This document shows positions 61,374 through 64,000 of a DNA stretch of 64,000 bases, piece after piece. The notes under the pieces were generated by a model. That model was not told the DNA's origin. It saw only the letters and a program-made list of their open reading frames with translations, and ran no database searches. Made by a program: the position numbers and the translations under genes. Every line of letters begins with the position of its first letter. The stretch's first letter is position 1. This DNA comes from Pristimantibacillus sp052113225 (GTDB taxonomy: Bacteria > Bacillota > Bacilli > Paenibacillales > Paenibacillaceae), in NCBI RefSeq assembly GCF_052113225.1, contig NZ_JBFRCT010000006.1, positions 310,001 to 374,000 on the forward strand, written 5' to 3'.

Positions 61374-61736
61374 ATGAGCAAGTTAACGATTTATCAATAT
61401 CCGAAATGTGGTACATGCCGTGCAGCAGTCAAATCGCTGCAGGCGAAAGGCAACGAGCTTGAACTAAAACATATCGTAGAAGAAACACCAACGGCTGCTG
61501 AATTGAAAGTGCTTGTGGAGAACAGCGGACTTGAGCTGAAGAAGTTCTTCAACACATCGGGTGATGTGTACAAATCGCTTGGGCTGAAGGACAAGCTTGG
61601 CGCAATGAGTGAAGAAGAGCAGCTGGAGCTGCTGGCTTCAAGCGGTATGCTGATCAAGCGGCCAATCGTAACAGACGGCAAGAAAGTGACGGTCGGCTAT
61701 AAGGAAGAACAATACGAGCAAATATGGAATGGGTGA
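61374..61736 (+). CDS. ArsC/Spx-family thioredoxin-fold protein (YusI-like)
   Basis: 120 aa from ATG 61374, behind TAGGAGG. YPKCGTCRAAVKSLQAKG holds the Cys-x2-Cys site of the ArsC/Spx fold; FFNTSGDVYKSLGLKDKL and IKRPIVTDGKKVTVGYKE complete it. Spx-like regulators need further RNA-polymerase contacts not evident here, so an arsenate-reductase-like protein of unknown substrate is the safer call. Four bases before the next gene. Confidence 0.85.
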   Translation: MSKLTIYQYPKCGTCRAAVKSLQAKGNELELKHIVEETPTAAELKVLVENSGLELKKFFNTSGDVYKSLGLKDKLGAMSEEEQLELLASSGMLIKRPIVTDGKKVTVGYKEEQYEQIWNG

Positions 61737-61740
61737 GCGC

Positions 61741-62937
61741 ATGAAAAAACCGTGGCGTTCTGATCGTTTGTCACAGCTTGGCTCATCAATCTTTGCCGAG
61801 GTAGCGGAGTGGAGAAAGCAAGCGGCCGGCCATGGCAGGGACATTATTAACCTTGGCATAGGCAGTCCGGATAAGCCGCCTACGGAGGCGGTAAGAAAAG
61901 CGCTTAGCGAAGCAGCGCTCCGTACAGATACGTATTCCTATCCGGGAACGCATGGCAGTGAAGCTTTCCGTGGTCAGGCGGCTGCGTGGATGGATTATCG
62001 GTTTGGTGTAAAGCTTGATCCCGATTACGAGCTTGTTTCCTTGATGGGATCGCAGGATGGATTATCTCATCTTGCGATGTCGCTATGTAATCCGGGAGAT
62101 GTTGTTATTGTGCCTAACCCTGGTTATCCCATCTATACAGCTGCATTAGCGTTAGCAGGCGTAGAACCTTATTTGCTGCCGCTTAAGGAAGAGAATCGGT
62201 TCCTTCCGGATCTGGATTCGGTGCCGGATGATGTGTGGCAGCATGCAAAATTTATTTTGCTGAACTATCCTGGTAATCCTGTATCGGCGGTTGCCGATTT
62301 GGCGTTCTTCGAACGTTTGCTGGCGAAAGCTAAAGAGTACGGTGTGTTAGTCGTGCATGATGCCGCGTATTCAGAAATGGCCTTCGACGGCCATGAGCCC
62401 CCAAGTATCCTTGCCGTACCAGGTGCACTAGATGGGGCAGTGGAATTTCACTCCTTGTCCAAAAGCTTCAACATGGCAGGCTGTCGAATCGGTTTTCTAG
62501 CAGGCAACCGAGAAGCAGTTGGAGCGCTGCGCGAGTTGAAAGAAAATATTGATTATGGCGTATTTGGCGCTGTGCAGGAAGCGGGCGTCATTGCTTTGCA
62601 GGAAGCCATGTCTGCTTCTGCGCCGCCAAAAGCCGGCGTATTATATGAGAAGCGGCGTGATTCATTTATCGAGGCATTATCCTCAGCCGGCTGGATTGTC
62701 CAGAAGCCAAAAGCGACGATGTTCATCTGGGCGAAGCTGCCGAAACGCAGCAACGGAGAGGCGTGGACTTCACGTGCTTTTGCTCAGGAACTATTGGCGC
62801 AGACTGGTGTAGTCGTAATTCCAGGCGAAGCGTTTGGGAGCGAAGGCGAAGGTTTTGTGCGGATTGCTTTGGTCGAAGACGAAGCAAGGTTGCTTGTGGC
62901 TGCTAGTAGAATCGGGAAGTTTATAAATTTGAATTGA
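61741..62937 (+). CDS. Class I aminotransferase, LL-diaminopimelate-aminotransferase-like
   Basis: 398 aa from ATG 61741 (GGGTGAG upstream). IINLGIGSPDKPPTEAVRKA, YSYPGTHGSEAFRGQAAAWM, LMGSQDGLSHLAM, LLNYPGNPVSAVADL and PLP Lys in HSLSKSFNMAGCRIGFLAG. The Gly-Ser-Gln-Asp-Gly loop is the form seen in DapL-like and related enzymes. Third gene of a compact run with the RluA and ArsC-like genes. Confidence 0.85.
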   Translation: MKKPWRSDRLSQLGSSIFAEVAEWRKQAAGHGRDIINLGIGSPDKPPTEAVRKALSEAALRTDTYSYPGTHGSEAFRGQAAAWMDYRFGVKLDPDYELVSLMGSQDGLSHLAMSLCNPGDVVIVPNPGYPIYTAALALAGVEPYLLPLKEENRFLPDLDSVPDDVWQHAKFILLNYPGNPVSAVADLAFFERLLAKAKEYGVLVVHDAAYSEMAFDGHEPPSILAVPGALDGAVEFHSLSKSFNMAGCRIGFLAGNREAVGALRELKENIDYGVFGAVQEAGVIALQEAMSASAPPKAGVLYEKRRDSFIEALSSAGWIVQKPKATMFIWAKLPKRSNGEAWTSRAFAQELLAQTGVVVIPGEAFGSEGEGFVRIALVEDEARLLVAASRIGKFINLN

Positions 62938-62954
62938 TTGCGATGTGGTACTGC

Positions 62955-63109
62955 GCAAGCCAATACTCTTCCGATCGCCATTGTCCCCGAATTTCTTCAT
63001 TATAATCCGCTTTAGCGGATGAAATTCGGGGACAAAAGCGAACGCTTAAAAGCTTTCTGAAAGAAAGCTACTTCGGAAGCATAAACCTTTCTCCAGAGTA
63101 TTGGCTTGC
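62955..63109. repeat. Nested palindromic element, copy B
   Basis: Outer arms GCAAGCCAATACTCT (62955-62969) and AGAGTATTGGCTTGC (63095-63109), perfect 15 bp; inner GTCCCCGAATTTC / GAAATTCGGGGAC (62983-62995, 63021-63033); tip ATCCGCTTTAGCGGAT (63005-63020). It begins 18 bp after the aminotransferase stop and may end that transcript. Confidence 0.85.
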
Positions 63110-63146
63110 TTCGCTTCGTCCAGCAATTTTTAAAGGGACAGTAGTT

Positions 63147-63248
63147 CATCACTTACTTCCCGAGTGATGAATATTTTTATATGTCATCACTCGAAATATG
63201 AGTGATGGATCTTTAATAGTTAGTTCATCACTCGGGAATTGAGTGATG
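63147..63248. repeat. Three tandem hairpins with CATCACTC arms
   Basis: CATCACT (63147-63153) with AGTGATG (63163-63169); CATCACTC (63185-63192) with GAGTGATG (63200-63207); CATCACTC (63226-63233) with GAGTGATG (63241-63248). Loops are 9, 7 and 7 nt, different in sequence; spacing is 38 and 41 bp. Confidence 0.85.
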
Positions 63249-63331
63249 GTATATGGCCCCATGCCAGGACAGGGTTTGGGTTCATCTTAATGCAAGGCAG
63301 CGGCATAGCGTTAGTGGCGTGGGAGCGGGGA

Positions 63332-63536
63332 ACGGAGCGAGTGAATGTTCTCTTGGGGAGGGAGCGATGAGCGGAGTAAGGGAATATTTTTGAGAAGCGG
63401 AGCGCTCGCCTTTGTGTCCGGATTCGGACCATGGTCCGATTGTTCAAGGAATCCGGACACAACAGCGATCGAAAGAATATTCCCTTACGCAGTGAAAACA
63501 GCGACTCCCCTCAAATAAAATATTCACATGCTCCGT
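63332..63536. repeat. Nested palindromic element, copy C
   Basis: Outer arms 63332-63346 and 63522-63536 match at 12 of 15 positions; then TTGGGGAG / CTCCCCTCAA; GTAAGGGAATATT / AATATTCCCTTAC (63376-63388, 63476-63488); TCGCCTTTGT / ACAACAGCGA; GTGTCCGGATTC / GAATCCGGACAC (63414-63425, 63449-63460); tip CGGACCATGGTCCG (63425-63438). Confidence 0.85.
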
Positions 63537-63646
63537 GACCATAGCGACCACAGCACACTACACGATAATGCCAGCTTTTGCATTACAATGAACACCAAAT
63601 CTACTGTACAATAAAGTTATATTATGTGTAGAGGATGGCTTCTTAT

Positions 63647-64000
63647 ATGAATGAAAATAAAATACTGATTGTGGACGGGATGGCTTTGCTGTTCAGGGCT
63701 TATTTCGCACAGCAATACAGCGCTAGACGGCTGGCTGATGGTACGCCAACGAATGCGATTTATGGCTTTTTGCAATACTTATTTGACGCCGTGAACCAGT
63801 TCCAGCCGACCCATGTGGCTTGCTGTTGGGATATGGGCAGCAAGACGTTCCGCACCGAGATGTATACGAACTATAAAGCAAACCGGCCGGAGGCTCCGGA
63901 AGATTTGATCCCACAATTTTCGCTCGTCAAAGATATCGTTGCCGCGCTCAACATTCCGAATATCGGACTGGAAGGCTATGAAGCGGACGACTGCATCGGT
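63647..64000 (+). CDS. 5'-3' exonuclease, YpcP-like (partial, runs off right edge)
   Basis: 118 residues visible from ATG 63647 (GAGGATGG upstream). KILIVDGMALLFRAYFA, HVACCWDMGSKTFRTEMYT, YKANRPEAPEDLIPQF and GLEGYEADDCIG are the metal-binding N-terminal half of the PolA/FEN-type 5' nuclease. The forms CWDMGSKTFRTE and LIPQF favour the stand-alone Bacillus YpcP protein over full DNA polymerase I, but the C-terminal part is outside the window. Confidence 0.88.
   Translation, partial: MNENKILIVDGMALLFRAYFAQQYSARRLADGTPTNAIYGFLQYLFDAVNQFQPTHVACCWDMGSKTFRTEMYTNYKANRPEAPEDLIPQFSLVKDIVAALNIPNIGLEGYEADDCIG

Larger units (their letters stand above)
62938..63646. other. 709-bp spacer filled with palindromic repeats
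   Basis: No gene seen on either strand. It holds palindromic element B, three tandem CATCACTC hairpins and palindromic element C, listed separately, and at 63063-63085 a minus-strand copy of the GTTTATGCTTTCGAAGTA motif of the 47 kb array. Confidence 0.8.

Overview
The window reads as chromosomal DNA of a spore-forming, low-to-mid GC Gram-positive bacterium of the Paenibacillus type. The evidence is strong AGGAGG ribosome sites, many TTG/GTG starts, a T-box leader on pheST, the order pheS-pheT-zapA-(...)-mutS2 familiar from Bacilli, a GerA-type germinant receptor operon, CotH and CotF-like coat genes, and lipoproteins with classic lipoboxes. No prophage, insertion sequence, CRISPR-cas locus, tRNA or rRNA was seen. 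Genus assignment is inference.

Layout. 1-6 kb: tail of a sensor kinase, then a divergent LacI regulator and an L-fucose operon (isomerase, aldolase, FGGY kinase, mutarotase) with a promoter and LacI-type operator between them. 6 kb: ten 62-bp tandem repeats. 6.6-11.3 kb: a secreted GH26-like protein with TPRs, a BadF/NAGK-type sugar kinase, a lipoprotein and a CD3324-like gene preceded by two tiny ORFs. 11.5-19 kb: thioesterase, ArgD-type aminotransferase with ARG boxes, KtrB, DUF445 protein, FetAB-like iron exporter, ArsB-like permease. 19-24 kb: HxlR regulator divergent from a GTP-cyclohydrolase-II-like gene, lipoprotein, DRE-TIM aldolase, repeat-rich spacer. 24-29 kb: VWA lipoprotein, then pxpB-pxpC-pxpA with an overlapping gamma-glutamylcyclotransferase-like gene, a plausible gamma-glutamyl to 5-oxoproline to glutamate route. 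29-33.5 kb: orphan chemoreceptor tail, MFS/MarR pair with matching operators, a 47-aa gene, a NarL-type two-component pair. 33.5-46.5 kb: T-box, pheST, a ZapA domain fused to a giant coiled coil, small genes, SDR, CuA-like lipoprotein, membrane protein, mutS2. 46.5-53.3 kb: DUF350 protein, 41-bp repeats, 26-aa membrane peptide, zinc-ribbon protein, MFS, cysK, cotH, and two proteins built of Sm-like modules. 53.3-57.9 kb: gerAB-gerAA-gerAC and CotF-like coat genes. 58-64 kb: Lrp/aminotransferase pair, PduO-type adenosyltransferase, RluA synthase, ArsC-like protein, second aminotransferase, palindrome-rich spacer, start of a YpcP-like 5'-3' exonuclease.

The least ordinary content is (i) the 1301-residue ZapA-coiled-coil protein with its 11-residue repeats, and (ii) several families of intergenic repeats: a 29-bp core element in tandem and solitary forms, a related 50-bp four-unit element, a 41-bp hairpin array whose core sits directly upstream of Shine-Dalgarno sites, and three large nested palindromes with a conserved core but different, self-complementary arms. 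Function for these repeats is not shown by the sequence.
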